From Pseudoalteromonas sp. MM1 (GTDB lineage Bacteria; Pseudomonadota; Gammaproteobacteria; Enterobacterales; Alteromonadaceae), in NCBI RefSeq assembly GCF_030296835.1, contig NZ_AP027922.1, positions 62,001-126,000 of the forward strand: a stretch of DNA of 64,000 nt, given 5' to 3'. This document shows, piece after piece, positions 7,652 to 16,749 of the stretch. Position 1 is the first letter of the stretch, and each line of letters opens with the position of its first letter. Position numbers and translations under genes: made by a program. Under the pieces are notes generated by a model, which saw nothing but the letters and a program-made list of their open reading frames with translations, had not been told where the DNA came from and did not search any database.

Positions 7652-10600
7652 ATGTCTAATTTAACACTAAAAAGAACCGCTATTTCATCAGCTATAGGTT
7701 TAGCTATGATGTCATACGGTGCAGCAGCCGCACCTGATTTATCTAAAGGATACGTCCCGGAAACATCAAGTGTAAAAACATACTCTCAAGATAAAACCAT
7801 TTCTACTAAAGCACGTTATATTATCCAACTTGAAGACGAGCCGCTAGCAACTTACAAAGGCGGCATTGCAGGGCTTGAAGCAACCTCTGCAGCCGTTACC
7901 GGCGATAGTAAAATTAAACTTGGCTCAGCACCTGCTTTAAAGTACAGCAGCTACTTAAAAGCAAAGCAAAAAAGCGTAGCGCAAGTAGCCGCATCTGTTA
8001 GCGGTGGCTCAGTTTCACATTCATTCAGTACGTTATTCAACGGTATCGTGGTAGAAGGTGAGCAAGGCCAACGTGAAAAACTCGCTAAACTTGCGGGTGT
8101 TAAAAAAGTATTTTTAGATACTGAGTACCACACACTAATGGATGCTTCTATTGATGTAATTAAAGGCGTAGAGGCATGGCAAGCACTTGGTGGTCAATCT
8201 GAAGCTGGTAAAGGCGTTAAAGTTGCAATCATTGACTCGGGTATTCGCCCAGAAAACCCAATGTTTTCAGATGTGGGTTTCGCAGCTGCAGAGTTTAGTG
8301 AAGAAGAAGCTGCTTATATCGCAGAAAACCCTGATTACTGTCGTATAGAGGGCGGTGAAGCCGATTTTTGTAATAATAAATTAATTGTGGCGCGTGCATT
8401 TGGCCCAACACCAAGTGATGTTCACCCTGATGAATATATTGGCTCTCCACTAGGCTACGACGGTCACGGAACGCATGTTGCGGGTACTGCTGTAGGTAAC
8501 CCAATTGAAATTACTTACCAAGACAATAACGTGTCAATCTCAGGTGTTGCACCAGCAGCGCAATTAATGGCTTACAAAGCGCTTTGGCACACAGCCGATG
8601 GGCGGGGCAGCGGTACAACTGTTGCGCTCATGGCTGCATTAGAAGCTGCCATTAAAGATGGTGCAGACGTAATTAACAACTCGTGGGGCGGCGGTGCTGG
8701 TGGTAACCCATCGACAAGTGCTTATAGCGATTTATTCACAGCTGCAGAAGAAGCGGGTGTAGTGGTTGTAACCGCAGCAGGTAACGATGGTAACGGCGCA
8801 CAAACTATTGGTTGTCCTAGCTGTATTGAGTCTGGTTTAACAGTTGCTAATACACAAACAGGGCGTTTCTTCTCTCAACAAATTGAAGTTGCTGGCGAAA
8901 CCTATTTAAGCATTGAAGGTAGCAATGGTTTATTAACAGACCCTATTTCACTTCCTGTTATTTCGGCACAAGTGGTTGCTCCTGATAATTTTGAAGGGTG
9001 TGAAGAGTTTGCTGAAGATATCTCATTTGCAGATTCTGTTGCGCTAATTTCTCGTGGTAGCTGTGCGTTTACTACGAAAGCTGCAAATGCTGAAAAAGCG
9101 GGCGCGACGGCGGTAATTATCCATAACAATGTTGCAGGTGGTGCAATGGGTATGTCTATGGATGATGCCACTATTCCAGCCTCAGCGATTAGCCAAGAAG
9201 ATGGTTTAAGCTTGGTTGAGCTTTTAACTGCAGCTGAAGAGCCGGTTATTGCTTCACTCGATCCTAGCGTTAAAAGAACGATTCAAGAAAAATTTACTGA
9301 TGCAGTTAATTCTTCAAGTTCGCGTGGTCCTAATGGCGAGCCTAGCTTCTTAAAACCTGATATTGCAGCACCAGGCACAGATATTTTATCTGCGTACTCG
9401 CCGGATGAAGGTAATGGTATTACCTTTAATGCTATTTCAGGTACAAGTATGGCGAGCCCACATGTGGCAGGTGCAGCAGCACTGATGAAACAAGCTCACC
9501 CAGAGTGGAATGCGGTACAAATTAAAACGGCACTTATGAGTTCATCTAAAATGGATGGCTTACATAAAGAAGACTTAGTGACAAAAGCCGATGCCTTCGA
9601 TGTAGGTGCTGGTCGATTAGATGTACCTAATGCGCTAGAGGCTGCACTTACATTTGATCATGGCTCTTACGCCGATCCTAGCTGTTTAAGTGTTTGTAGC
9701 TTCTCAAATACCGTGCAAAACATGACGGATACTGCTGGTGAGTGGACTGCAAAAGTAGTAACCGATATGCAAGGCGCTGAAATTACTGTTTCGCCTAGCA
9801 CCATTATGCTTGGCGCGCATGGTTCTACTTCAACAGACTCGGAAGGTGCAGAAACAAGCACTGACATGGCTGAGTTTAACCTAGATATTGATTCAACATT
9901 TAACGATGTGAAAGGTTGGAACTTTGGTCACGTAGTGTGGACCCATACTGAGACAGGTCAAGTAGCGCATTTACCATTTGCTATTTACGATAACGAAGCA
10001 ACAAATAGCAGTGTGTTCAGTGCAACAGTCGATGCCGATTCTTTAAATTCTTCTACTCCTGCAAAAATAGAGGTGCAATTTAACAATACTCTGTTCACTG
10101 ATGAGTTATCAGTAAATGTAAAACTTGATGAAAATGCGGAGCTTCTTAAAGGCGCTGCTCCTGTTGTTGAAGTGACTAATGGTGCAGGTGAAGTAACATT
10201 GAGTGAAGACAACAAAGAGCTTACTTGGACGGGTACATTAGGACCAAAAGAATTTGCTATTAACAGCAGTGATTTCTTAGGTACCTTCTCATTGGCTGAT
10301 GAAGAGTTTGATCCTCAAGTGTGTCCTGACGGGTGTGATGAAATAACCATTACGGTTGAAGCTGACTTTATTTTTGATGGGAAAGAGTACTCAGCGTTTA
10401 CTATCTCAGATAACGGCTTTATTGCTGTTGGTGCAGATGTAAACACCACTAACTCTTGGAGCCCCCAAGCAATGCCTAATGCACGTACACCTAACGGTGT
10501 TATAGCGCCGCTTTGGGCTGACTTTGATTTAGCGGGTGGTGCGACCGGTGGCGGTGAGATCTATGTTGCTAAATTTGATAGCGGATATGTTGTTGTAGAA

Positions 10601-11359
10601 TGGCATGATGTTGAGCTTTGGGGTAGCGCTTCAGGTGATAAGTACACGTTCCAAGTGATCTTAAAAGAAGGCACTGATGAAATACGTATGAATTACATTG
10701 ATGTACCAACTTTGCCTGCTCCTTACTCTGCGGGTGTTGAGTCTGCTGATGGCAATGTAGGAGCAATGTTAGATACAGTTCCAACAGGCAGTGGCATTGG
10801 TAGTGGCTATTTGGTTGATCAAATCAAAGGCGGGGTGGTTGATATTCAATATCAAGCCTTTGCAAAAGATCGTAGCCATTACACAGCTGCAGATTCAGTA
10901 GAAGTTGATGAAGAGCAAACAGTGACTATAGATGTATTAGCTAATGATATGGCTGAGTCACGTTTTGTATTTGACGCAGTAGCCTCTTCAGAAACAGAAA
11001 ATGCAGAATTCTCTGCCCATAAAGGCGTAAGAGTTAAAGGCAGCTTAGTAGCATCAACTGTTGAGGTAGTTTCTGCAGCTGCAAATGGCTCTACAACTGT
11101 GAATGAAGATGGCACGATTGATTATACGCCAAATGCACAGTTCTCTGGTGAAGATAGCTTTACATACACAGTGCGTGAAGCATCAGGTACGACAGCTGAA
11201 GAAACCATGGTGTCAATCGTTGTTAACGATACCATTGCAGACCCTCAGCCAGTGACACCAACACCAGAGCCTCAAAGCAATGGTTCATCGGGCTCACTTG
11301 CTTGGTTAACGTTACTTGCTGCGCCGTTTGCATTTATGCGTCGTCGTAAACAAAAGTAA
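7652..11359 (+). CDS. Secreted S8 subtilisin-like peptidase with PA domain and GlyGly-CTERM-like tail
   Basis: A 1235-residue exported serine protease. Order: signal peptide (1-27), I9-type propeptide (about 55-160), S8 catalytic domain with Asp195 in VAIIDSGI, His272 in GHGTHVAGT and Ser599 in GTSMASPH, a PA domain inserted before the serine (about 430-530; RGSCAFTTKAANAEKAGA), beta-rich regions, a cadherin-like repeat with the VLAND motif, and a C-terminal tail of a glycine/serine stretch, one hydrophobic helix and RRRK. That tail resembles GlyGly-CTERM signals processed by rhombosortase and type II secretion. The ATG at 7652, after AGGGGAAA, fits the signal peptide; an earlier in-frame codon at 7565 is less likely. 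Probably digests extracellular protein. Confidence 0.93.
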   Translation: MSNLTLKRTAISSAIGLAMMSYGAAAAPDLSKGYVPETSSVKTYSQDKTISTKARYIIQLEDEPLATYKGGIAGLEATSAAVTGDSKIKLGSAPALKYSSYLKAKQKSVAQVAASVSGGSVSHSFSTLFNGIVVEGEQGQREKLAKLAGVKKVFLDTEYHTLMDASIDVIKGVEAWQALGGQSEAGKGVKVAIIDSGIRPENPMFSDVGFAAAEFSEEEAAYIAENPDYCRIEGGEADFCNNKLIVARAFGPTPSDVHPDEYIGSPLGYDGHGTHVAGTAVGNPIEITYQDNNVSISGVAPAAQLMAYKALWHTADGRGSGTTVALMAALEAAIKDGADVINNSWGGGAGGNPSTSAYSDLFTAAEEAGVVVVTAAGNDGNGAQTIGCPSCIESGLTVANTQTGRFFSQQIEVAGETYLSIEGSNGLLTDPISLPVISAQVVAPDNFEGCEEFAEDISFADSVALISRGSCAFTTKAANAEKAGATAVIIHNNVAGGAMGMSMDDATIPASAISQEDGLSLVELLTAAEEPVIASLDPSVKRTIQEKFTDAVNSSSSRGPNGEPSFLKPDIAAPGTDILSAYSPDEGNGITFNAISGTSMASPHVAGAAALMKQAHPEWNAVQIKTALMSSSKMDGLHKEDLVTKADAFDVGAGRLDVPNALEAALTFDHGSYADPSCLSVCSFSNTVQNMTDTAGEWTAKVVTDMQGAEITVSPSTIMLGAHGSTSTDSEGAETSTDMAEFNLDIDSTFNDVKGWNFGHVVWTHTETGQVAHLPFAIYDNEATNSSVFSATVDADSLNSSTPAKIEVQFNNTLFTDELSVNVKLDENAELLKGAAPVVEVTNGAGEVTLSEDNKELTWTGTLGPKEFAINSSDFLGTFSLADEEFDPQVCPDGCDEITITVEADFIFDGKEYSAFTISDNGFIAVGADVNTTNSWSPQAMPNARTPNGVIAPLWADFDLAGGATGGGEIYVAKFDSGYVVVEWHDVELWGSASGDKYTFQVILKEGTDEIRMNYIDVPTLPAPYSAGVESADGNVGAMLDTVPTGSGIGSGYLVDQIKGGVVDIQYQAFAKDRSHYTAADSVEVDEEQTVTIDVLANDMAESRFVFDAVASSETENAEFSAHKGVRVKGSLVASTVEVVSAAANGSTTVNEDGTIDYTPNAQFSGEDSFTYTVREASGTTAEETMVSIVVNDTIADPQPVTPTPEPQSNGSSGSLAWLTLLAAPFAFMRRRKQK

Positions 11360-11382
11360 TTTTATAACTAACTCGTTATTTT

Positions 11383-11404
11383 AAAGGGAGCCTCGGCTCC
11401 CTTT
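11383..11404 (+). terminator. Intrinsic terminator of the subtilase gene
   Basis: AAAGGGAGC (11383-11391), loop CTCG, GCTCCCTTT followed by TT. Strong G/C-rich stem 24 bp after the stop codon. Confidence 0.85.
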
Positions 11405-11492
11405 TTACATAGCTTCACAAACTAAATTACACCACGCTTTATTATTAGGTATATTTAATATCACCAATAATAAAAAACATAGAGACTTCATA

Positions 11493-13679
11493 ATGATTCG
11501 TTATTCATTCACACTAGCGGCGTTATCACTCGCTGTGCTAGCCGGGTGTGATAATGCGCCAAAAAGTACACCTTCAGATACCACAACAACTATACAAGCA
11601 CAACCAACCGAGAAACCAGTGAGCGCTGTGGCGCCGATTGCTAAAAAAGTACCGCATGAAATGACTATTCATGGCGATACGCGAATTGATGATTACTACT
11701 GGCTACGGGATGACGAGCGTAAAGCGCCAGACGTTATAAGTTACTTAAATGCTGAAAACGCTTATACCGAGGCAATGCTTGCGCATACTCAAACATTACA
11801 AAGTGAGTTATTTGAAGAGTTAAAAGGGCGTATTAAAAAAGACGATGACTCGGTGCCAGTAAAAAGAGGTGATTATTTTTACTCATCACAAACCCGTGGC
11901 GAAAACGAATACCCTACTTATGTTCGCAGTAGCGACTTTAAAGGCAGTGATCAGCAAGTTATTTTAGATGTAAATGCGTTGGCCAAAGATCACGACTATT
12001 TTGCTGTCAGTGGCTTATCTGTAAGTACTAACGGCAATTTAATGGCGTACGGGGAAGACACCGTTAGCCGTAGAATTTACACCATAAAGGTAAAAGATTT
12101 AACCACTGGCCAGTTGCTCGAAGATACGCTTGAGGGGACAAATGGCGGCGTTATTTGGGCAAACGATAATAAAACCTTTTACTACATTAAAAAAGATGCA
12201 CAAACCTTACTTGGCTATCAAGTTTTTCGTCATACGTTAGGTACACCGCAAAGTGATGATGAACTTATTTACGAAGAAGCTGATACCAGTTATTACACAG
12301 GTATTAGTAAGAGCAAAGATAGCTCAGAAATATATATTTGGCACAGTAGCACCAATGCCTCTGGTATGTCGGTACTCAGCGCAGATGATAATAAAGCAAA
12401 ACCTAAGCGCTTAATTGAGCGAGAGGACGACCTTGAATACAGTATTTCAAAGCTTGGCAATACGTATTACATCGTAACTAACTTAAATGCGGTTAACTTT
12501 CAGCTCATGAAAGTGGATGTAGATAAAGCGCATGATAAAGCAAATTGGCAAACGGTGATTGCCCCGCGCGATGATATTAAGCTTGAAGGCGTTGACTTAT
12601 TTAAAGACTACCTTGTATACCAAGAGCGTGAAATGGGTCAATCTCGTCTTATAGTGCGCAACCTGACAACAGGCGATGAACAAGCACTAAGCTTTAACGA
12701 CAGTGCCTATACCATTGCAAGTTATGGCAACAACGAAATCAATACCGACATGCTGCGTGTTTACTATACGAGTATGACTACGCCGGGCACCTCGTACGAT
12801 ATTGACCTTAAATCGGGTGATAAAACCCAACTTAAACAGCAAACTGTGTTAGGTGATTTTAACGCAGATAACTATGCCTCTGAACGTATTTTTGTAAAGG
12901 CTCGCGACGGTATAAAAGTGCCGGTAAGCTTAGTGTACCGTAAAGATGCATTTAAAAAGGATGGCACAAACCCCTTACTTCAATACGGCTATGGCTCGTA
13001 CGGCGCAACAATGGACCCTACTTTTTCAAGCTCACGCTTAAGCTTATTAGACCGTGGGTTTGTGTTTGCTATAGCGCATGTACGTGGCTCGCAAATGTTA
13101 GGTCGCCCATGGTATGAAGATGGCAAATTATTAACTAAAAAGAACACGTTTAACGACTTTGTTGATGTAACTAAGTCATTAGTGACAAAAGGTTATGGTG
13201 CAAAAGACGAAATATTTGCCTACGGAGGGAGTGCTGGTGGTTTATTAATGGGCGCGGTGGTTAACCAAGCACCCGAGTTATATAAAGGGGTGGTTGCAGC
13301 AGTGCCTTTTGTTGATGTAGTCACCACTATGCTTGATGAAAGCATACCGCTTACAACCAATGAATATGGTGAGTGGGGTAACCCAAATGAAAAAGAATAC
13401 TACGATTACATGCTGTCGTACTCACCGTATGACCAAGTGTCTAAACAAGCGTACCCTAATATGCTAGTGACGACTGGCTTACATGACTCGCAAGTTCAAT
13501 ACTTTGAACCAGCTAAGTGGGTTGCAAAGCTACGTGACTATAAGACAAATAATAATAAACTGCTATTTAAAATAGATATGGAAGCCGGCCACGGCGGAGC
13601 GTCTGGTCGCTTTAAGCGCCTAGAAGATACAGCACTTAATTACGCCTTTATGCTTGATTTAGCCGGCATTAAAAACTAA
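11493..13679 (+). CDS. S9A prolyl oligopeptidase / oligopeptidase B-like lipoprotein
   Basis: A 728-residue serine peptidase. The N-terminus has a lipoprotein signal with lipobox LAGC (Cys19), so it should be membrane-anchored in the envelope. After a low-complexity Thr/Pro linker comes HGDTRIDDYYWLRDD, the signature start of oligopeptidase B/prolyl oligopeptidase, then the beta-propeller and the alpha/beta-hydrolase domain with Ser580 in GGSAGG, Asp665 in GLHDSQV and His700 in AGHGGASG. Oligopeptidase B cleaves short peptides after basic residues and is usually cytoplasmic, so the lipobox is notable. It follows the subtilase and may process peptides released by it, though a terminator separates the two. 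Confidence 0.92.
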   Translation: MIRYSFTLAALSLAVLAGCDNAPKSTPSDTTTTIQAQPTEKPVSAVAPIAKKVPHEMTIHGDTRIDDYYWLRDDERKAPDVISYLNAENAYTEAMLAHTQTLQSELFEELKGRIKKDDDSVPVKRGDYFYSSQTRGENEYPTYVRSSDFKGSDQQVILDVNALAKDHDYFAVSGLSVSTNGNLMAYGEDTVSRRIYTIKVKDLTTGQLLEDTLEGTNGGVIWANDNKTFYYIKKDAQTLLGYQVFRHTLGTPQSDDELIYEEADTSYYTGISKSKDSSEIYIWHSSTNASGMSVLSADDNKAKPKRLIEREDDLEYSISKLGNTYYIVTNLNAVNFQLMKVDVDKAHDKANWQTVIAPRDDIKLEGVDLFKDYLVYQEREMGQSRLIVRNLTTGDEQALSFNDSAYTIASYGNNEINTDMLRVYYTSMTTPGTSYDIDLKSGDKTQLKQQTVLGDFNADNYASERIFVKARDGIKVPVSLVYRKDAFKKDGTNPLLQYGYGSYGATMDPTFSSSRLSLLDRGFVFAIAHVRGSQMLGRPWYEDGKLLTKKNTFNDFVDVTKSLVTKGYGAKDEIFAYGGSAGGLLMGAVVNQAPELYKGVVAAVPFVDVVTTMLDESIPLTTNEYGEWGNPNEKEYYDYMLSYSPYDQVSKQAYPNMLVTTGLHDSQVQYFEPAKWVAKLRDYKTNNNKLLFKIDMEAGHGGASGRFKRLEDTALNYAFMLDLAGIKN

Positions 13680-13704
13680 CTACATAAAAATTAAGTAATG
13701 TCCT

Positions 13705-13732
13705 AAAGGTATAGCCGTTTGGCTATACCTTT
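13705..13732. terminator. Bidirectional terminator between S9A peptidase and sensor kinase
   Basis: AAAGGTATAGCC (13705-13716), loop GTTT, GGCTATACCTTT (13721-13732), followed by ATTTTTT on the plus strand. The stop codon of the convergent kinase (13723-13725) lies inside the stem. Confidence 0.85.
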
Positions 13733-15210
13733 ATTTTTTGCGGCAAGTTAAAGCTAAACATAGTGCCTTTACCCAGTTCGCTCTGTACGTTTATTTCGCT
13801 ATCCATCAAGGCAAGTAAACCTTTACAAATAGCCAGTCCTAAACCACCTTGTTGACGCCCTTCGTTATTAGAATTAGATGCTTGGTAGTGCGGATTAAAA
13901 ATAGCATCTAACTCATCATGTTTTATACCTACACCAGTATCAGAAACCTGCACAAATAACTGTGCATTATCTATATGTTTAACGTGTACAGCTATATTGC
14001 CGCCTTTGGGTGTATGCCTAATGGCGTTATCAATTAAATTACTCAACACGCGCTCAAGTTTTGCAATATCCGCTACAACAGGAAAATCGCAAATAGCAGG
14101 CTCTACGCTTAACTTAATACCTTTGCTGTCAGCAGCCAGACTAAATTTGGCAATACAATCGTAAATTAGCTCACCTAAGTTAAAGGTTTCTTTGTGTATG
14201 CTGATTTCGCCGTTTTCTAAATGAGCGAGTTCAAAAATTTGCTCAATAAGTTGTTTAAGTTGTGCGCAATTGTTGAGTGAAACGTGTAAGTACTCTTGTT
14301 GCTCATTAGCGCTTAGCTGCGAACCAGATTGATTAAGTACCTCTAAAAAGCCTTGTAAAGAAGCAAGCGGTGTACGTAAGTCGTGAGATAAATGAGTCAG
14401 TAGCTCTTTGCGTTGTTTATCGCTTTGCTCAAGTGCCTTAAATTGCTCATTAATACGGGTCACCATGGCTTGTATGCTTCGGCCTAGGCTATGCACCTCG
14501 TTACTTTTTTGGGTCGAAAAGTGACTTAGCTTAGTGTCTGTTAAGCTGTAATTTGCGGCTTCAATATTACTCACATCGCGCGCTAAACGTTGAATTGGAT
14601 TAGTAAAAAAGCGCAGTAAAATAAGCATCGCAATCAGTAAAAATGCTAAGGCCGATGTTAGCCACAATGCTGCAAGCCATAATCGGTCGTTACTTTTTAT
14701 ATTATTAAGTGAAGTATCGTAAGCTTCTCCACCAATAATGACATACAGGTACCCTTGCAATGTGTCGTTATTAAACACAGGAGCGACAGAAAATATTTTT
14801 TGTTGATTTTGATCGCGTGGGTTATCGCCATATATAGGGGCCGCATCAGGATTATTTATTAATGTTTTAAGGGGCGCTAAATTAATGTGTGTGCGTTTTA
14901 CCTTACCGGGCTCAGCTGAATAAGTAAGGATTTTGCCGTTTTCATCAACAAAATAAAACTCAAATGCGGGGCCTAATAGCATTAAGGTATGAAATAGGTT
15001 TTCAAGGGCTTTGTAATCGTAAACCCCCTCTTTTATAAGTGGGTTATCTTGAACTAAGTGTTCGGCCAGCGCTAAGTGCAAGTTTTGTTCGCCATGGTGT
15101 TTGGAGTTTAGTTCTAGCTGTTTACTCCAGCTATAAACAAGTGCACAAATAAAGCAAAAAATAATTACCAAAGAGATAGCTAGCTTTTGATATAAAGACA
15201 AATTGAACAT
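13723..15210 (-). CDS. Membrane sensor histidine kinase of the spondin locus
   Basis: A 495-residue two-component kinase: N-terminal helix (about 10-30), periplasmic domain of about 140 residues, second helix (about 175-200), HAMP linker, HisKA domain with His276 in LSHDLRTPL, and HATPase domain with N box (NLIDNAIRHTP), DTGVGI and GLGLAICKGL. The periplasmic part (FEFYFVDENGKILTYS) looks PAS/Cache-like. It starts five bases after the response regulator stops, so the two form one transcription unit. Upstream in the same direction lie two spondin-domain genes, which may be its targets or supply its signal. The stimulus is unknown. Confidence 0.93.
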   Translation of the reverse strand: MFNLSLYQKLAISLVIIFCFICALVYSWSKQLELNSKHHGEQNLHLALAEHLVQDNPLIKEGVYDYKALENLFHTLMLLGPAFEFYFVDENGKILTYSAEPGKVKRTHINLAPLKTLINNPDAAPIYGDNPRDQNQQKIFSVAPVFNNDTLQGYLYVIIGGEAYDTSLNNIKSNDRLWLAALWLTSALAFLLIAMLILLRFFTNPIQRLARDVSNIEAANYSLTDTKLSHFSTQKSNEVHSLGRSIQAMVTRINEQFKALEQSDKQRKELLTHLSHDLRTPLASLQGFLEVLNQSGSQLSANEQQEYLHVSLNNCAQLKQLIEQIFELAHLENGEISIHKETFNLGELIYDCIAKFSLAADSKGIKLSVEPAICDFPVVADIAKLERVLSNLIDNAIRHTPKGGNIAVHVKHIDNAQLFVQVSDTGVGIKHDELDAIFNPHYQASNSNNEGRQQGGLGLAICKGLLALMDSEINVQSELGKGTMFSFNLPQKIKV

Positions 15211-15215
15211 AAAAG

Positions 15216-15941
15216 TTACCCAAGCTGACTAGGGTTGAGTTTATAGCCTACACCCCATACGGTTTCTATAAAGGGGGCTTGATGGTGCTGCTCAAGCTTG
15301 GCGCGTAAACGGTTGATATGTGAGTTAACCGTGTGCTCGTAGCCACTATGTTGGTATCCCCACACTTTATCTAATAGTTGCTGGCGACTAAATACATGGT
15401 TAGGGTGACGGGCAAAATAAACCAATAGATCAAACTCGGTAGCGGTTAAATTAAGCGCTTGCTCATCTAAATAAACTTGGTGTGAGCTAAATTCAATGTT
15501 TAGCGAACCCACACTTAATGTTTGTTCATTATGCACTGGTTCATTGTCGTTATTTTGAATGGCGAGTAATTGTGCTCTGTGGCGCAACTGTGTTTTTACG
15601 CGTGCTTGTAATTCGCGAGCAAAAAAGGGTTTACAAATATAATCATCTGCGCCCATTTCAAGCCCAATTACACGGTCCATATCGCTACTCAGCGCGGTAA
15701 GTAAAATAACGGAAATGGTAGGGTAGTGCTCTTTAATTTTACGGCATAGGCTTAAGCCATCCATTTGCGGCAGATTTATATCTAATAAAATAAGCCCGTA
15801 AGGCTGTTTTGCTATTTTTTTAAGTGCAAGCTCAGCGCTTATAACATGATCAACATGTAGATTTAGCGTGGTAAGTTGAGTTGTTATTAATTGACCTATT
15901 TCTCTGTCGTCTTCTACTACCAGTATTTTTTCGTGACGCAT
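15216..15941 (-). CDS. OmpR-family response regulator of the spondin locus
   Basis: A 241-residue regulator with an N-terminal receiver domain (acidic pair in VVEDDREIG, phospho-acceptor Asp54 in LLDINLPQMDG, conserved Lys in ICKPF) and a C-terminal winged helix (about 150-238; FDLLVYFARHP, RQQLLDKVWG, VNSHINRLRAKLE, ETVWGVGYKL). It is phosphorylated by the kinase encoded directly downstream. OmpR-type regulators bind tandem direct repeats spaced by 10-11 bp; such repeats occur upstream of the first spondin gene at 17511-17537, a likely target. Confidence 0.95.
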   Translation of the reverse strand: MRHEKILVVEDDREIGQLITTQLTTLNLHVDHVISAELALKKIAKQPYGLILLDINLPQMDGLSLCRKIKEHYPTISVILLTALSSDMDRVIGLEMGADDYICKPFFARELQARVKTQLRHRAQLLAIQNNDNEPVHNEQTLSVGSLNIEFSSHQVYLDEQALNLTATEFDLLVYFARHPNHVFSRQQLLDKVWGYQHSGYEHTVNSHINRLRAKLEQHHQAPFIETVWGVGYKLNPSQLG

Positions 15942-15953
15942 GTATTAACCTCG

Positions 15954-15990
15954 TAAAAAAAGGGACCTCCATGTCTCCTCACATCCCCAT
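15954..15990 (-). terminator. Weak attenuator-like hairpin between spondin genes and two-component genes
   Basis: Read on the minus strand, GGGGATGT can pair with ACAT...TCCC and is followed by seven T. The stem is interrupted. If real it would reduce but not abolish read-through from the spondin genes into the regulator and kinase, a common way to make abundant products plus less regulator. Confidence 0.3.
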
Positions 15991-16003
15991 TACAAGCTGG
16001 TTA

Positions 16004-16738
16004 TTACTGTGTGCGCTCAATCATTATTTTAGAGACAGGGTTATCAAATTTTTGCCCTGCTCCGAGTGCAGAAGTTGATAGCCCATCTTGATTAGACACA
16101 ACACCTGGATGCATTGTTATTAAATCAATAATGTCGTCGCGTATTTCGTTAAACCCTTCGCCATTTGCAGCCGGGCCTGGCACAGTTTCAGCCGTTTCGG
16201 TATTTGCCTCTGTACCTGCATCATAAGCTAAGGTGGTGCGCGTTAGCGTATCGCCTACTGCTAATGTAGATACATCTATAGAACTAAGACCGGTAAAAGC
16301 ATCATTTGTATTCCCAAGCATGGCAGCAAAAGACAAATTAAGTACATCTTGCGCTTCAACCGATAGCGTTACAGACGTCGTTTCACCAGGGCCAATAGGG
16401 CCTTCTGCTGAGGCTGAAGCAAGTGCATTTTCATCACTAAGGTACTCTTCGTTAGCGCCGCTTTCTGCAATCATTTCTAAGCCTATGGAGGCTGTTTCAC
16501 CAAATTGCCATGGTGCGGTTTCATCAAATGCAATAACAGAAAGTGGCGATAGGGGTTGTCCAGCCGTTAAGTTACTAAAGGTAATCGTAAACTCATACAC
16601 TACAGGTTCCGGCTCAACAACAACGACAGGTTCTTGATCTTCAATTGGGTCGCTATTGTCGTTGTCACTACATGCCGCTAGCGTAGTGGCTAGCATTAAA
16701 ATAAGCGCACTTTTTTTAAAATTAGAAAGAGATGACAT
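16004..16738 (-). CDS. Spondin-domain lipoprotein
   Basis: A 244-residue protein with a lipoprotein signal (lipobox LAAC, cysteine at about 23), an acidic Pro/Val/Glu linker (EDQEPVVVVEPEPVV) and a spondin_N-like domain (about 48-240). Spondin-type features are FTITFSNLTAGQPLSP at the domain start, LAYDAGTEANTE in the middle and the late HPGV and NPVSKIMIE strand. It is probably anchored at the cell envelope. It lies 11 bp after a second spondin gene and 62 bp before the response regulator, all in one direction. Function of bacterial spondin-domain proteins is not established; adhesion is a guess. Confidence 0.85.
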   Translation of the reverse strand: MSSLSNFKKSALILMLATTLAACSDNDNSDPIEDQEPVVVVEPEPVVYEFTITFSNLTAGQPLSPLSVIAFDETAPWQFGETASIGLEMIAESGANEEYLSDENALASASAEGPIGPGETTSVTLSVEAQDVLNLSFAAMLGNTNDAFTGLSSIDVSTLAVGDTLTRTTLAYDAGTEANTETAETVPGPAANGEGFNEIRDDIIDLITMHPGVVSNQDGLSTSALGAGQKFDNPVSKIMIERTQ

Positions 16739-16749
16739 AATTAACTCTC

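Noticed and set aside
16233..16637. 134-codon plus-strand frame inside the spondin lipoprotein gene
   Set aside because: Shadow of a real gene: Ser/Val-rich antisense of a Thr/Glu-rich protein, with no ribosome site.
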